From: Pardosa pseudoannulata
Taxonomy: Eukaryota > Arthropoda > Arachnida > Araneae > Lycosidae
DNA: 64,000 nucleotides
Reading direction: 5' to 3'
Assembly: GCA_032207245.1 (NCBI GenBank)
Contig: CM063502.1
Span: forward strand, 116,876,697-116,940,696
The notes beneath the pieces are model-generated. The model saw nothing but the letters and a program-made list of their open reading frames with translations. It was not told where the DNA came from and did not search any database. This document shows, piece by piece, positions 38,060 through 51,786 of this stretch; the stretch's first letter is position 1, and every line of letters starts with the position of its first letter. A program made the translations under genes and the position numbers.

Positions 38060-38645
38060 GTACAATCGGTAAAGGCAATAATATCGCAAACAGAGGGATG
38101 TTGGATTATGTATATGTATGAATGTATATTTGTAATGTCTAAAGTTTTCGAGAACTCTAATATTTCATAAGGCAAGTAATTAGTTAAATCGGGAGTTAAA
38201 AATGTTTAGAAAAGTGAACGATAGTGCACTGAAAATTTCCGAGTCACGTTTGTTATAGCATCTTTGGTCTGTGATCCTCGTACACATACAACATGACTGT
38301 ACAACTTCAGCAATTATTGTCTTTACAGGATCTCCCACCATGGGAAAGACCTTTTTTTATTTCTGATTGAACTTTAGGCTGCGTCGTGCATGTAAATTTT
38401 ATACTTAAATTTTAATCACAATCATTAAATTAATGAAGGAATCATTTCGACTTCCATGCTGTTTTGTGATATCTTCAAAATTGAAAAATGTGAGCATTAC
38501 ACACACACGCGCGCGAACATACATTTCAGTCACCTCGTCTTTTCAACAACAGTACTATGTCACTATGTCAATAATATTTTCTTAGGATTAAACTATTTAA
38601 ATAGCGATACTATCGCATAATTTAATTTGTTTCAACACATAAAGT

Positions 38646-38900
38646 GTAGTAGCTCAGTCTGCAAAGGCAGCAATCTCGTAACCGGAGATGTGTTGAGGTT
38701 TGAGCTAGATTCATCGTGTTCATTAATAACAGCTCGGGGACTTAAAATATAATTGCGGTTTCAATGTTCTCCAAGTTCCCATATGATATCCCTAGAGGTT
38801 TTCGGGCTAAACCGGGGGGTGGGGGTGGGTTCTTCTGCTTCGTCCCTGCTTCTAAATTACGAGGACTCACTCTTAGAAGTCCAGCCTCTCGAGGACTGTC
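38646..38900 (+). mobile_element. Composite tRNA-headed SINE, family 2, copy A
   Basis: A tRNA-like head (TAGCTCAGTCTGCAAAGGC, then GTTGAGGTTTGAGCTAGA as a diverged B box) is followed by a body. The body includes CAATGTTCTCCAAGTTCCCA, then TTCTTCTGCTTCGTCCCTGC and TTCTAAATTACGAGGAC. The same order of head and body occurs on the minus strand at 43230-43486. The 3' boundary is uncertain and may reach about 38935. Confidence 0.65.
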
Positions 38901-39070
38901 CACCATCTTTCCATGAGAAACCACATGGCTTCTAAATGGACACGACACCAACAAAAAACCAACGAAAAGTGTAGTTAACGTCATTCTGTGGGAGAAGCTC
39001 GGTTGAAGACAAAATAAAGTGCTCAATAAAAGAACTTTGGAAGGAATAATCTATTCAAAAGAGTACTTAC

Positions 39071-39163
39071 CCAAAACAAAGCATTCAAATATGCAGCATT
39101 TGATTTTTTTAAGTTAACTGGTCCTTTTACCGCGTAAGAGTACAGGTATCCTCCGTAAATAGC
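39071..39163 (-). CDS. Transporter exon: YGGYLYSYAVK segment
   Basis: 93 bp, phase 0 on both sides. The acceptor ATTTTAG and donor GTAAGT are intact. It encodes AIYGGYLYSYAVKGPVNL and KKSNAAYLNALFW. The YGGY.Y.YAV motif in the extracellular part after the first helix of the second half is a family hallmark. Confidence 0.92.
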
Positions 39164-40898
39164 CTAAAATATTTACATATTTGTCATAAATAATTAAGGA
39201 AACACTTTAAAATGAAATATACATAACACATAAATATAACATTTCTTCGTCGCTTAGAATGAATATAACAAACTTGGAATTTCATAAATCTGTAAATTGG
39301 ATTCTCAAAACAAATCAGCTGTTAATCAACTAACCTTATCTCCTCAGATAACATAAAAACACAAAGTTCTTTTATTCAACTAAAGCTCAATTGATATATG
39401 TAGCTAAATATCATTCATCGTCACGATCCTTATTCAATACCATTTTTGGTCTATAGTTATTCCATGTATTTAATATTTTCCTCTTTATTTATTTATAATA
39501 CTTTCATTAATACTTACGTACGACGTAAACATTCCCATAATATTTCTATAAATGCTAGATCAATTTCCTTATATTTATAACTAAAAGAAAAGATTGCTGA
39601 TTGTCCTGATCTTGAATGTAGAGGAAGCTGTTGTACTTTGGATCTATTTTTAGATTTCGTTGTATTTTTCTTCCATTTCACCAAGAAAAAACGATCTCAT
39701 GTATTATTTTGATATTAGTGAATACATATAATTTTTACAGTAACTGTTTATATATTTATGAGCATTTAACAATTAAAGTTCAATTAAAACCCAAGTAAAC
39801 GTCATGATGCACCTTGGAATTATTGATTTCTTTTCTAATTTTTAACTTGTAAGTGGGTAGGTGTTTGTCTCTGATCTAAAAGTGAATTACGTTACTAAAA
39901 AAAGGGAAATTTAACTACAAGAATATTTCATTACAAATTTCATAGCAGTTTAAAAGAATATTATGATATACATGAGAGTTTAACCCCGAGACCTATTGTT
40001 TATGAAACGTGAACGATAAAAAAGAAATATTAGTTATAATATTTTCAAATACTTGAACGAAAAAGTGATTTACCTTTAAAAAAAATGGAAAATAGCTTAA
40101 GAAAGAAGCTATTGAATCTTGGACATAAGTTGGGGAAAATCAAAGGAGCAGGTTCGAGCTAAAGGGTAGATTGTCCGAGCGTTCATTATTTACACTCATT
40201 TAGATGTAGCAGAAATAATAAATTTATAAATAGTGTCTGATTTACTGATAAATAACATTGGGCCTTACAAAATGATTAAGATCCCCCGAGGAAAAAAAAT
40301 CAAATTATTTACTTTATGAAATACAGTTTCTTAAAGTGAAGTATCGGCTTTACTGAAATAGAAACCGTCCTTATTTGTTATGTAGTTACTCACTATACAA
40401 ATAAATCTATAAATAAAACCCAGTTCTTCAAAACAAAATTCAAGAGATAGCACTGCAAACATCATCGGACCAAGACACAACAGGTTCCTTTGTATTGAAT
40501 TTAATTTTCATTGATGCTTTTTGGCATTAAAATGAAAGACAGATTGATATACTGAATTATAAAGAAATTTAAAGAATGTATAAAATTTAATAATATACTC
40601 ATTTGCAGAGGAAATTCAGTCATCCCACTTTTCTGATATATACAAGGAAATAAGATTCTGAGTTAAGTAATTGCTATAACAGGTAAAAAACTATTAGTTT
40701 ACTTTAAAAATTTTTATTACTATTTTGAAAGGCTAAGAAACAAAATATTAAAAATTCATCATTCATTAAAAGTAACTTTAATCAGTCATAAAAAATCCTT
40801 TTAATTTGTAGACAAATGTGCACATTGATTTAAAAGTAAACACAGTTAAAAAATTAATTTGTTTAGTTGCTTAAATACATTCAATGCAAATACTGTAC

Positions 40899-41020
40899 CT
40901 GTAACCCATCATAGAGAAACATAAGAGAAGCACAGAGTAGGGCAATCAGGATAGTCTGGGACTTTGACACGGGACTTGTATCGTATTTTTCTTCGGAAAA
41001 TCCGACTGGAATTTGGGAGG
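40899..41020 (-). CDS. Transporter exon: central loop and first helix of second half
   Basis: 122 bp, phase 1 to phase 0. The acceptor TCATCCAG and donor GTACAG are weaker at the donor but correct. It encodes the end of the hydrophilic central loop (PVGFSEEKYDTSPVSK) and the helix QTILIALLCASLMFLYDGLQ. Confidence 0.88.
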
Positions 41021-41448
41021 CTGGATGAAATTAAGAAATACAATCCTTTTATAATATCTACACATAAATAAGTTTACAAAAAATATTTTCCTCGATATAC
41101 ATTTTTAGAAGAAATAAATTTGTTTAATAGTCTTACAATTTTTTAAATTTAAGTGGACAAGATAACGTAATCATGGGTAGATAAACCGCAGGTTATATGT
41201 TTAAAATTTGAAATTTAACATCTGCGGGGTATCTTACGAAATTTAAATTTTCTCACTATTAGTAAAAAAATGTTATAATTTAATAATGATAATAATAATA
41301 ACGATGACTCCTACTCTAAAAATATATGTATCTGGTTTTAAGCTTTCGGAAGTCAAGAAAGCAATAGAAATTAGAAATTGGGCTGAGTCTAGTGCTTTCA
41401 AATAAACGAGAGTTGGCATCTGGCTGTGGAAATCCTAACAAGTTTTTG

Positions 41449-41600
41449 TTTGGTCTAGTTTAGAGCGTAACTGTCAATTTTTTGCAACATGAGGATTAAT
41501 AAGACCAGCAGCTACCGACTCTGAATGGTTACGAACATCCAAGATAGCAGTGGAATTCCAACCCGGGACTTCAGTACCGAAAGTCAGCGCCCCCTAATCA
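41449..41600 (-). mobile_element. SINE family 1, diverged copy
   Basis: Read on the minus strand, it has the SINE blocks in order: GGCGCTGACTTTCGGTAC, CCGGGTTGGAATTCCAC, GGATGTTCGTAACC, TTTTGCAA and a CTAAACCAAAC tail near 41449. Confidence 0.7.
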
Positions 41601-42112
41601 TAATTTCAGCCCTTAGCTTTAAGAAGAATTAGATAAAATGCCTAAAAATAAAAGATCTCCTACCGTTACAGTTTGGATTGTTGGAAGTCAATTTAGTGAA
41701 ATGGATAATTGAGCAGAAATAACAAGGTTTACCAGTGCCAACAGTTAGAATTCACCTCCAAGCAAAGTAGTTACTAAATAAACGGGAAACAAAAACTTTG
41801 ATAGCGATATGATGATCCAATGAACTTTCATTTTATTTTTGTCAATTATCATGTGTACAGCATATACTCCATGTAGGTTATCTACCCCAAATTACTATAA
41901 CAATGTTTATGTGAGATACGTAAATACATTGGGTTTGCATTTATTATGCGTTTCTTGTGCAGGAATTTACAAATAAGCACACTTTATAAAAGCACTTTGC
42001 AGCATTCTCGGGTTTTTAATAATTGATAATATTGTACATTTTAAATTAAATTTATTAGCAGTTGTTATAGGAATGCGCTTTAATTACTAATTCATTTAAA
42101 ATAACAATTCCT

Positions 42113-42627
42113 TTAACCTCTTCCGGTACGATTTAATAATGAAAAACTGTGCGTGAAGTAACCATTTATTTTTTATTTAAAAAACTTGTTTCATTTTACA
42201 ATTCTTACATATGCCTAATTAAAATCCATTTTTTACATAGTGTTAAATAATATCAGAAAAGGTATAATTAAGAAAATATCAAAGCAAAACATTAATAAGG
42301 TATATAGATAATAGTCTTCAAGATAGTGGTACTTTTCAAAACAAAGTGCAAAGGAATACTGAATTGTTTACACCGCTAGGGAGTCTCACTTCTAATTTTA
42401 TTCTTGTAACACACACGGCATTTCTTAGTAGGTTTTTTTTTATTCTGACTCTTCAATTTAGCAGTGACTTGCCCCAAGAAATTCTAAATAAACAATATGT
42501 AATAGTGACCTGGTATTTCCACAAGTAACAAAAGTCTTGCTAAATTCAGTATACTAGAAATTATAAACTAAATTAATTGACTTAACCAATGACGAGCTAG
42601 ACTCGTCATTTTACCGGAAGGGATTAA
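42113..42627 (-). mobile_element. piggyBac non-autonomous element, copy 2
   Basis: TTAA at both ends. CCTCTTCCGGTACG begins the plus-strand left end. The other end reads TTACCGGAAGGGATTAA. Only one ATGACGAG palindrome remains; the second and about 60 bp around it are deleted. The complement of 42300-42500 keeps the cysteine-rich tail of the transposase in decayed form. 515 bp. Confidence 0.9.
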
Positions 42628-43229
42628 TGTTTTATTTAGAATGAGATAGTTTCCTTTAGATAATTAGAGAAACTTCAAACTGATATATCTCATATTATAT
42701 TCAAGTTACGGGCCTGGAAATTGTATATACTTTATCTGGCTTGTTTTCTTCAATTTATGTTTAGAATTTATAATTAGTATTAAATTATTTTTATGTAGTC
42801 TCACTTGAACAAAAGATGACTCTTAAAAATATTTTTTTACTTTAGTATTTATTAATTTTGAAATATTCAAACGATATTTTGACAAAACTTAAAAACAAAT
42901 TAAATATGTTTTTTTTGATAAAAAAAGGTTAAAATATTTGGAGAGAGGTATCGGTTAGAGAGTTACATTAAGGTTTAAATTTGATATTTTTTAAAAACAT
43001 ATTTGATATTTGTTTAAGTTTTTTAATTGAAGAACAATTTTTAGAAATTTCTGGAACTACGCATATGTAAAGTAATCTATATGACCATGCATTTGAGTAG
43101 GAAAATTAATATGTTTTCTAATACAGCTGGCAATACAGCATATATACCTTTTACTCCAATACAGGGCGGTGAAGATGCTACCCATTTAGCATCACTTGGG
43201 TGCACTTTTAGCTTATGGAATGCTAAAGT

Positions 43230-43486
43230 AACATTACTCCCTCCGGGTCCTCGTAATTTAGAAGCAGGAACCAAGCAGAAGACCCATAGACTTGGCCTGC
43301 TACCTCCAGAGTTGCCGTTTGAGAACTTGGAAGACATTGTGACTACGAGCATATTCTATTTCTATGTCTTTAAAGGTGACTACCTTTAAAGAATACGGCG
43401 GATCATGGGCCGGCATGAGCCCCGAGCCCTCAACCTTTCATTTACGAGATATCTGGATTTGCCAACTGAGCTATCGGAGTTCAGGA
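43230..43486 (-). mobile_element. Composite tRNA-headed SINE, family 2, copy B
   Basis: The complement starts with CCGATAGCTCAGTTGGCAAA (A-box-like) and GGTTGAGGGCTCGGGGC (B-box-like). Then come CAATGTCTTCCAAGTTCTCA, GGTCTTCTGCTTGGTTCC and TGCTTCTAAATTACGAGGAC. This matches copy A at 38646-38900. The opposite strand of both copies reads NLEAGTKQK, a by-product of shared ancestry. Homology may continue left of 43230 but only copy B is clear there. Confidence 0.65.
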
Positions 43487-43988
43487 AAGTTTGTAATAAA
43501 CTGTGCTAAAATAAAAAATATATATATATATAATTTTGTGAACTCCTAAAGAGTGAAAGCCAGATTTCAACTATTATGTTCAATAATTCGTTCCCCGTGA
43601 CCAGAAACCAGTATGTAATGGGATTTTATTTCTAAACTTATGATTTTGAATAGGGATGCATAATTTGTAACCCCATTTACTTGATCTTCCTGATTATATC
43701 ATTTATACCTCCTCTTTTTATCGCAATTTAGAATCAAAACCTTGCTTCTGCTACTTTATGTTTACTAATATAGACTGAGATGATTTAACAGTTTCTTTTT
43801 AATCCATGCCAACAGATAGTAATAGCCAGTTATTTTTTAGAAATAATTCAAGAATAAAATAACACATTTGATAGGTTACTTTTTCATACTTTGAAAAATG
43901 TTCTGAAAAGCAGTTATGCTGAAATTCTTATCAACATTTGATAGTACTAAAGATTAGTTTTCTGAAGTATTAATTGATAAGGTTGTAT

Positions 43989-44557
43989 TTAACCCCTTCC
44001 GGTATGATTTAATAATAAAAAACTGTGCATGAAATAACCATTTAATTTTTATTTAAAAAACTTGTTTCATTTTACAATTCTTACATATTCTTAATTAAAA
44101 TCCACTTTTTACATAGTGTTAAATAATATCCGAAATAGTAAAATTAAGAAAATATTAAAGCAAAACATTAATAAGGTATACAGATAATAGCTAGTGGTAC
44201 TTTTCAAAACAAAGTGCAAAGGAATTCTTAATTGTTTACACCGCCAAGTAGTCTCAGTTTTAATTTGATTCTTGTAACACACACGACATTTCTTAGTAGG
44301 TTTTCTTTTATTCTGACTCATTAATTTGGCAATGACTTGTACCAAGAAATTCTAAGTAAACAATATGCAATAGTGACTTGTGATTTTCCCAAGTGATAAA
44401 AGTGTTGCCAAATTCAGAACACTAGAAATTTTAAACTAAATTAATTATCATATTTAACAGTAACTTTAATCGCATGACGAGTGTAACTCGTCATTGTGCG
44501 GTATGGAATGAAAAACTAATGACGAGCTAGACTCGTCATTTTACCGGAAGGGGTTAA
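43989..44557 (-). mobile_element. piggyBac non-autonomous element, copy 3
   Basis: TTAACCCCTTCCGGTATGAT on the plus strand and TTACCGGAAGGGGTTAA at the far end. Both ATGACGAG-N5-CTCGTCAT palindromes are present (about 44474 and 44519). The minus-strand frame 44109-44345 carries KKCRVCYKNQIKTETTWRCK. 569 bp. Confidence 0.95.
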
Positions 44558-44648
44558 AAAGAAAAAATACGTATAGGTGGAAAAATTGTTTTCTCCCTTT
44601 ACCGCAGTTAAATAATCACAAGCATGATTGTCGTGAAATGAAACAAAC

Positions 44649-44766
44649 CTGCATCTGCATTCTCGTACTGATCCTGCTTGTTTTGATTGATATCTCCAGC
44701 TTTATTAAACATCTTCAAATAAATATCTTTTCCAAGTAAGGACAGACTTAAGATTACGACAGGAAC
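44649..44766 (-). CDS. Transporter exon: helix end and central loop
   Basis: 118 bp, phase 0 to phase 1, between acceptor TTATACAG and donor GTTTGT. It encodes VPVVILSLSLLGKDIYLKMF and the acidic/amide-rich loop NKAGDINQNKQDQYENADA, which links the two halves of the fold on the cytoplasmic side. Confidence 0.85.
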
Positions 44767-44942
44767 CTGTATAAAGAAGCATAAATATTGCATTTAAATA
44801 AACAACTAAAACAACTAAAATTGCTCCATTTATAGAATTCTTCTCAATATCAACAGTACTATTGAAACTAGACTACCATTTACTACAATATTATCCCAAA
44901 GAAATATGTTTTTCACCTTTATAGTATTTTACGGGATCAGTA

Positions 44943-45048
<106 letters not shown>

Positions 45049-45387
45049 GTCTAGAAAAGGGGCAGTTGGAATTACGTGAGTTATAAACGATTTTAAAAAG
45101 GGAAATCTTTTATAATAATAAAATAAATGAAAAACACCCACGCTCGCGTAAGCTTTTAGGATAATCCGGTCAGGCCGAAGCATTTTTGAATTATTTGATG
45201 AGCTTGTAAGCAGATAAGTTTCAGTCAGCACTTGGACATGGAACTGTGAACACCTATTCCACGCTTAGCTCCTCCACGAACAATGAAAATGGCGCAAGTT
45301 GTTCTCCCATAGAACTATGAGTTAATAAAACTATTATTATCAAGAAGACTGTTTTCCATTCGCCTTAACTCTGGATCACGATATTAC

Positions 45388-45492
45388 ACATATATATATA
45401 TATATATACATACACACACACAAACACACACATACATACATATATATGTTTATATTAAAAATGTATATATGTATACATATGTATATGTATAC
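45388..45492. repeat. TA/CA/TATG-rich simple repeat
   Basis: Short TA array, CACA units and interrupted TATG units. Confidence 0.85.
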
Positions 45493-45887
45493 ATTAAAAC
45501 TGAAATACTTTTGTTAGAATACAAAATTAAAACCCTTTGTTTGAAATAGCTAGTAAATTCAAAGAAAATGCAGAATTTCTTAAATGGAATTTTGAAAACA
45601 GTGTATTTTGTAATTACTTAACTGCAAAAAAAAAAAATACATAAACTTTAAGTTGGATTCACCACACAATAACTATTTCCAATTCATACAGCTTTTAAAA
45701 TCGCTCTGTACACTGAAAATAGGAAGAGTAATTTAAATGTTTTTAGTTAAATGTGAAGGATAATTAAATGATGGTAAACCAACAACTGCCTTTAGAAAAC
45801 AATTAAATAATATCTTTTATATACATATACAACTTTCATTTTACAAAAACTTCAGTAAATATTCTTAATGAGTAAAAATTAGCATAC

Positions 45888-46100
45888 CATTAAAGCAGAC
45901 ATAATCCAAAATGCATAATCGATGTGTGTCATTTCTTGGGCTTCTTTAAGATTCTGGGCTGGAAGGCTCTCATTTTGGTCAAGTATATGAACGGGTTGAG
46001 AATTATTGTCGATAAAAGGTGAACAGTCTTCATTCAGTAAGAAAGGCTGGGCAATCATAGGACTTATAAAAGCTCCAACACCATAAAAGAAATGGAGAGC
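45888..46100 (-). CDS. Transporter exon: ALHFFYGVGAF segment
   Basis: 213 bp, phase 0 on both sides. The acceptor TTTTGCAG and donor GTATGC are intact. It encodes ALHFFYGVGAFISPMIAQPF (membrane helix), then a polar loop of about 40 residues with an NNSQP that could be N-glycosylated, then YAFWIMSALM starting the next helix. ALHF.YG.GAF..P is a strong family signature. Confidence 0.93.
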
Positions 46101-49100
46101 CTGCAAAAGTTCATTAGTTTAGTTATTTAGTTTTGGAAATTTTTGCTACGTTATGGTAATCAGAAGGGGATAAATAAAGTGGCTGGATTATTTTCAAAGC
46201 TGTATGGTAAAACTGTGATAGTTTATTTCATTAAAAATCCTGACATGCATCAAAAAGCAAGGGTGTCCAAAAAGTACCAGAGAGAAATCTCTAGAAAACA
46301 ACTTCATTTTCTTTTATTCCATTCATTCATTCTCCATCTTTAATCTTCAGAATTGCAAATATATTCCCTTAGAGCTGCCAAACCAAACCCTCCCCCCCCA
46401 AAAAAAACTATTTATCACATTGAAGCGTCATTTGTATCTGGTGTAAACCTTTGTACTTAATATTAAACCGTATATCTTTATTTTTCAAAATCGCATAAAG
46501 GTATAAGATTTAATAATTATCGAAAAGAAATATATTGTAAGTTATAAGAAATCAGTTTTTCCCAAAAGCCGTAATAAAACTAAAAAAGAAGCATAATTTA
46601 AAATTTATTTCAATTTTATTAATACTCTTCCTATAACTTAAAAAAATAGTCAAAATTATAAATGTTCCCGTTTTTGGATTATTTATTGTGATCAAAATCT
46701 CTATTTATCTTACACTACAAGTAGGTGAAACGAAAGTGGCATTAAGAACCATGGCACAGTACTTTTATTGCTTACATAATAGAAAAAAAATCTTTTTCGA
46801 TCCTTTATTTACTTTTTCCGTTTTTTGTTGTTTGTTTAATATCGTCATGTAAAATTTTGAAATTCTAGAAAACAGGATTGGATTTATTTAAAACCCCAGA
46901 AAAATCTGCAATTTTGTGTAATCTTACACAAAACATGGAAGTGCATTTATTTTATTAAACTTAAAAACTATGAATTTATCTTTCCAAAACCTTCTATTCT
47001 TTATTAATACACTATTCTTTATTATTCTTTATTATATTTATGAAAATCTTCTGTTCACGTAATTTATTTACTATGTAAAAAGAAAAAAAATGAATACTTA
47101 ATTATTTATATTTAAAGAAATCTTTACAAAGATTTTAGCCACTCAAATTCTAAATTAGGAATTAATTTTTAAACTACTCATACCCTAATAAAGTTATTAA
47201 TTTACAGGTGTTGAAATAATTTTTAACAAATTTTGCAATTTTATCCAATTTTATATTAGAATAAATATACTTTAAAAATATTTTTACTCCAATTAGTGGT
47301 CTAGTATAATCTTAAATTTAAAATTCAAATGTGAAATTTACGAAATTTTAAAAGATTTAAGAATTTTACAATATGGTTTGCAAAAACCAGAAATGTATAA
47401 TTACGGGCAATATAATTGGATAAGTTGTTACATATAATTGTTATAAGGCTTTTATATTTCAAATAAAGGTAAATTATCCCTATATAACAACTCATCCACT
47501 GGGTACTTCAGTTAAAGTTACCATTGTCTAGAAGTTTCTTAAAAATCACCTTGCATTTTATATTAAAAAAAATTTTTCTTTATCTAATGTCAGATAAAAC
47601 TTTAAGTAATACAATAAAAAAACGTAGCTCTCAATGTTATTTAATGTACTGCATGCAATGTGAAATAATTACAGAAAATGAATCAAATACTACTGAAACC
47701 TATAGTAGAGATAAAGATCCCAATATCTTGTAATTTATATTTAGATGACTGACAGAAAGACAACAGTTATTGAATTCAGAAGAATTCAATATTTTTTAAA
47801 ATAAGGAGTTCGAAAACCTTTTATTTTGAAATTTTTCACTGGGAATGTTTGTTAAGTTTCAGTTCGAAATAGCACTGATTCAATATCAAACGAACTTCAA
47901 TCAAACGAATACAAATATAGTTTGACAATTTGTATTTTAGAAGTTATCCCTCTCTAAGAAGTGACAACAACTTTTATAAATCAAGGGGTTTTCTTGTTCA
48001 CAATTTTCTTGGATTAATAGACAGAAAAAAATTAAAACAAATTAAATTAATAATTAACTTTTGTTTCCTGCGAGGTTTTATATCGAAAATATTAATTCAA
48101 TCTCTTAAGTTTTATCCGGATAGACTGGACTTCTATGGACACCCTTTTATGTTTTAATTGTAGTAAAGGTTAAGCATTAGTAAAACGCCGTCCCGTATAT
48201 TATGTAAATTTGTTCTATTCTCATGCAGACAAGGGAGTCTTCAAATGCAGGTCTTCAAATTTTAAGGAAAATCACCATGGGCATGAAAATTTTAATCAGT
48301 CTTGGGTATCAAGGAAAATGGTTGAAATGGACGTCTGATTGGATTGGATTATTAGGGCAAGGTTTGCACAAGAGCCATGCTTACATAGGAGGGATGCCTA
48401 CCGTGGATTACAGACTAAGGGAATTGGACCGTATCTACATGACATACTAGATAAGCCACGAGAACCTAGCATAGTCAGACTGTCATAGGTGAGAGGTGAA
48501 TTCCAAAGTCTACAACCCACTAGCTGTCACTTCATCAGCTTTAACTGTTCTGTCATCGATGGGACTGCATGATAGAATAGACCTACATTTAAAAAGAATA
48601 ATAAGTTAAGTGCAGATATCAATAGAAATAATACATTTTTTCCTTCCAGTTACATAAATATCTATGAAGAGAAAGAACTACCTGAAAGAGAGATGAGACA
48701 AAGCACAATTCTTAAGTGAACTATTTATGAATTGATAGTTTCGAGCAGGAATGGCCAACAAGTCAATTTCGAAGCAACACTTTCTCGATCACGGCCGACA
48801 GACGATTTTAACTTGCAAACTTAGTCATAACTTACAGAAACAATTAGTCATGTAGCAAATATATCTTCTTTTGTTTGGGATCTGCATTCTTATGGGAATC
48901 GACTTCTTTTGCCACATTCAAATCCATGAAAAATGAAAAACCCTTCTCTACTTACAGATTACAACATTGGATTCATTATCATTATTCTGGGCAATACACA
49001 ATATTTATTTACTTATTACTTTCTAATTTATACCTTTTTTAGGATATGTTTGTGGTCCTGATTTTAAAAATAGTACAAGTTCAAACATATCAGCTTTTGT

Positions 49101-51397
49101 TTCGATAATACAGAAGTTACCTTAGCACGAAAGCATACTTCATTAAAAATTTAATGTACTGATGTAAAATCTCGCCACAGATTAAATTTACATTTCAGAT
49201 TAGCTCAAAATAAAATCACAAAAATTATATTGTATGTAAAAATATTTAATAATAATTACTAAAATTGTTATAAAAAATTTCGAAATAAAAATAAAATTTA
49301 ATGTATTCAAAATAAACTAGTATAAAACGTTTTCGTGCCTTAATCAAATTAGAATTCAGTTAAAAAGGGACAAATCAGTATGTACATATAAAATTTATAT
49401 TTTAAATGCACTTAAGTATTCAAAATACTTAAAATTTTTAAAACGTACTCAAGTTAGGGAACACCTATGGGTCATTCATCACAAAAAAGAATTGCACTTC
49501 TCAGGATGGTCTGGGTGAAAGCTCCAGGAGTAATCGGCCATCATGTGAATATCACAACTTACTTAGTAACTTTGATCCATAAATTTTTTATCATGGTGAA
49601 TTCTTTTAGCTTGTGTAGCATTGAAACCACTGATGGTTTCAATAAAATTGTGTTAATGACTGTCAAGATAGTGAACTTTTATACACATATTACCATCTAG
49701 TTCATTTAACCTGAAAAGCATGCTGTCTATCAATGTAGAGTAATTCTTAGACCTTTTAAATGGCATAAAGGTTTCTTACAACTAGAAATAATGAAGACCA
49801 TGCATGGTTCTCAATTGAATTCTGATTAAAAAGGATGCGCATCTGCTATTAGCCATTTTTTGAGGCCATTAAAAATTCGTGCTTTCACTTTCTCTCTCCT
49901 GAGTTCAGAAACTGAATTAAATACATGAAAGAAGCATGACATTGAGGTGCCTAAAACTTCGCGAGTCTAAGTTTTATATTCAATGATAGTACGATACTTT
50001 TATCTACTAATGGTTTAATAAGATTCTTTTCTTCCTACAACCATATTTTTTGTAGAAGGCTCATTAGTGCTTAAACCATTCAGTACTTTGTACTTTTAAT
50101 CACACAATTTCCTTTTGTATGGTAGCTATCAAGAGGTATGCTATTACATGTATAATGTATTATATATGTGTGTGTGCGTCTGTGTGTGTAATGTACAAAA
50201 TATTATCCTAATAAGTAGTTAATTTGTTTTCTCCAAATTTAATTTTACTTCTTGGGGAAATAAAAAGCCTTACCCAAAGAGCGCTATTACTTTGGTGTCT
50301 AAGGAATAAAATCATTAACGTAGAATTCTTTTCATATTTCATTCTGTTTCATGAAATATTGGTGACTGCTTTAGACTTAAACTCTATTGGGGCCAACAAT
50401 CTCATACATTAAAACTATTTAATATATATAACATCAGCAACAGCAGTGTGCAACCAGCACTCTGAAAAAAAACCAGCACTCTGTTTCTTTCCGAAATCGG
50501 TGCCACACAGTAGCAGACTTAAACAACTTTTTGAATAAAAATAGAACAATGGGTTTAAAGAACATAAAAATAACAACCATAAAGTATATAAGTTACCATT
50601 AAATGATTTAAACTCATAGATATAAAATGATGTCATCGGGAAATGAAATAGATGATTTTCTAATTAATTTCAAAGTATGCTGGTTGAATTTCAAAATCAA
50701 TTAAATATACAGTGTTCCATATGATGCTAACGCTTTAAATATATAAAGCGATTTATATAGATAATTTTTAGATGAAGTTTTATCTTATTTAATTTCTTTT
50801 ATATGCTAAAATAAAATGTAAATTAATTTTAATAAAATATTGTCAACAGAAACTAAATTAATTTTTCCTTTTTACTGAGTTTAAACAATGCCGCTCGAAT
50901 CTCCAGCCGAAACTGTAATTAATGCATTTACTAAGTTTAAACATACTGATCAAGTCCTTAGAAATAGAAAAATAAGTCAATTTTCTTTGTAGAACGTTAA
51001 TATTTTTCTTAAATTTTGGCCGTCAATGTATATACGCTTTTAAATGCAAAACTTAGTCTAAACTCTCATAAATCTAAAATAATTATACATTAACTTTTTG
51101 TTTACTAGGGTATTTTCTAAACTGATCAATAGTTATAACATTACCATTTTTCTTCCTATAGACAGTGGTTGAATGGTGTCTTTTCCTGTCGATTTCTTAA
51201 AAGAGTGTTGTAAGACAGGAGTTTAAAAAACTAGATAGATTTAAAAAACTAGATAGAAAACAGAACTAACCCACTTTCATGAGTAGGTTTTTAAATGCCT
51301 TAGTTTTCTTGTTACAACTTGAATCATGGTTTCCTTGACCTTCAATAAAAACGTAATATGCAGTTATGTTAATTTATAATAAAAGGATTTGCTGTAC
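46101..51397. other. 5.3 kb intron, no element recognised
   Basis: AT-rich, with frames up to 77 codons (for example 48223-48450 and 49467-49700) that match no family I know and lack splice or domain support. A short GT-rich patch lies at 50165-50190. Confidence 0.5.
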
Positions 51398-51593
51398 CTG
51401 CAGGAACGGAGATACATCTTTTCCATATATCCTGATCATTGACACATTAGCAACCGTGTCGATTGTGCCCATGAAAAAACCCATAATTGCAAGAACGATG
51501 GTTAATATCCAGAGAGCTTCACATAAAGGAATTATTGCCATGGTGAGGCACATCATAATGATGCTTATTACCAGGAGAATATAATGAGATATC
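51398..51593 (-). CDS. Transporter exon: first exon visible in the window
   Basis: 196 bp. The acceptor TTATTTCAG is at 51594 upward and the donor GTACAG at 51397 downward. It completes a codon begun upstream and leaves in phase 0. It encodes HYILLVISIIMMCLTMAII, PLCEALWILTIVLAIMG and FFMGTIDTVANVSMIRIYG, then KDVSPFLQ: two membrane helices and the D..AN motif of this transporter family. Upstream exons (start codon and first helices) are not in view. A preceding exon must end in the second position of a codon. Confidence 0.92.
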
Positions 51594-51786
51594 CTGAAAT
51601 AAAATAAATAAATATGAAGATATGTTTCATAGTTTCATATTATAAGTGATGCTACCATAATAACTCTAAAGTGGCAGTAGATATATAAAACTAATTCATA
51701 TTTTTAAAAATGTATTTTTGATTAAAAATTAGTCTTTTATTAGTATTATACTAATGTAAATGTGATTAAAATTGCTGTATAAAATA

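Noticed and set aside
38742..39026. Conserved protein with NLEAGTKQK, also seen at 43081-43389
   Set aside because: The shared peptide is the antisense reading of a SINE body next to a tRNA-like head in both places. The rest of the two frames does not match.
48223..48450. 75-codon frame and a similar one at 49467-49700
   Set aside because: No domain and no acceptor/donor pair that would place them in the transporter gene in phase.
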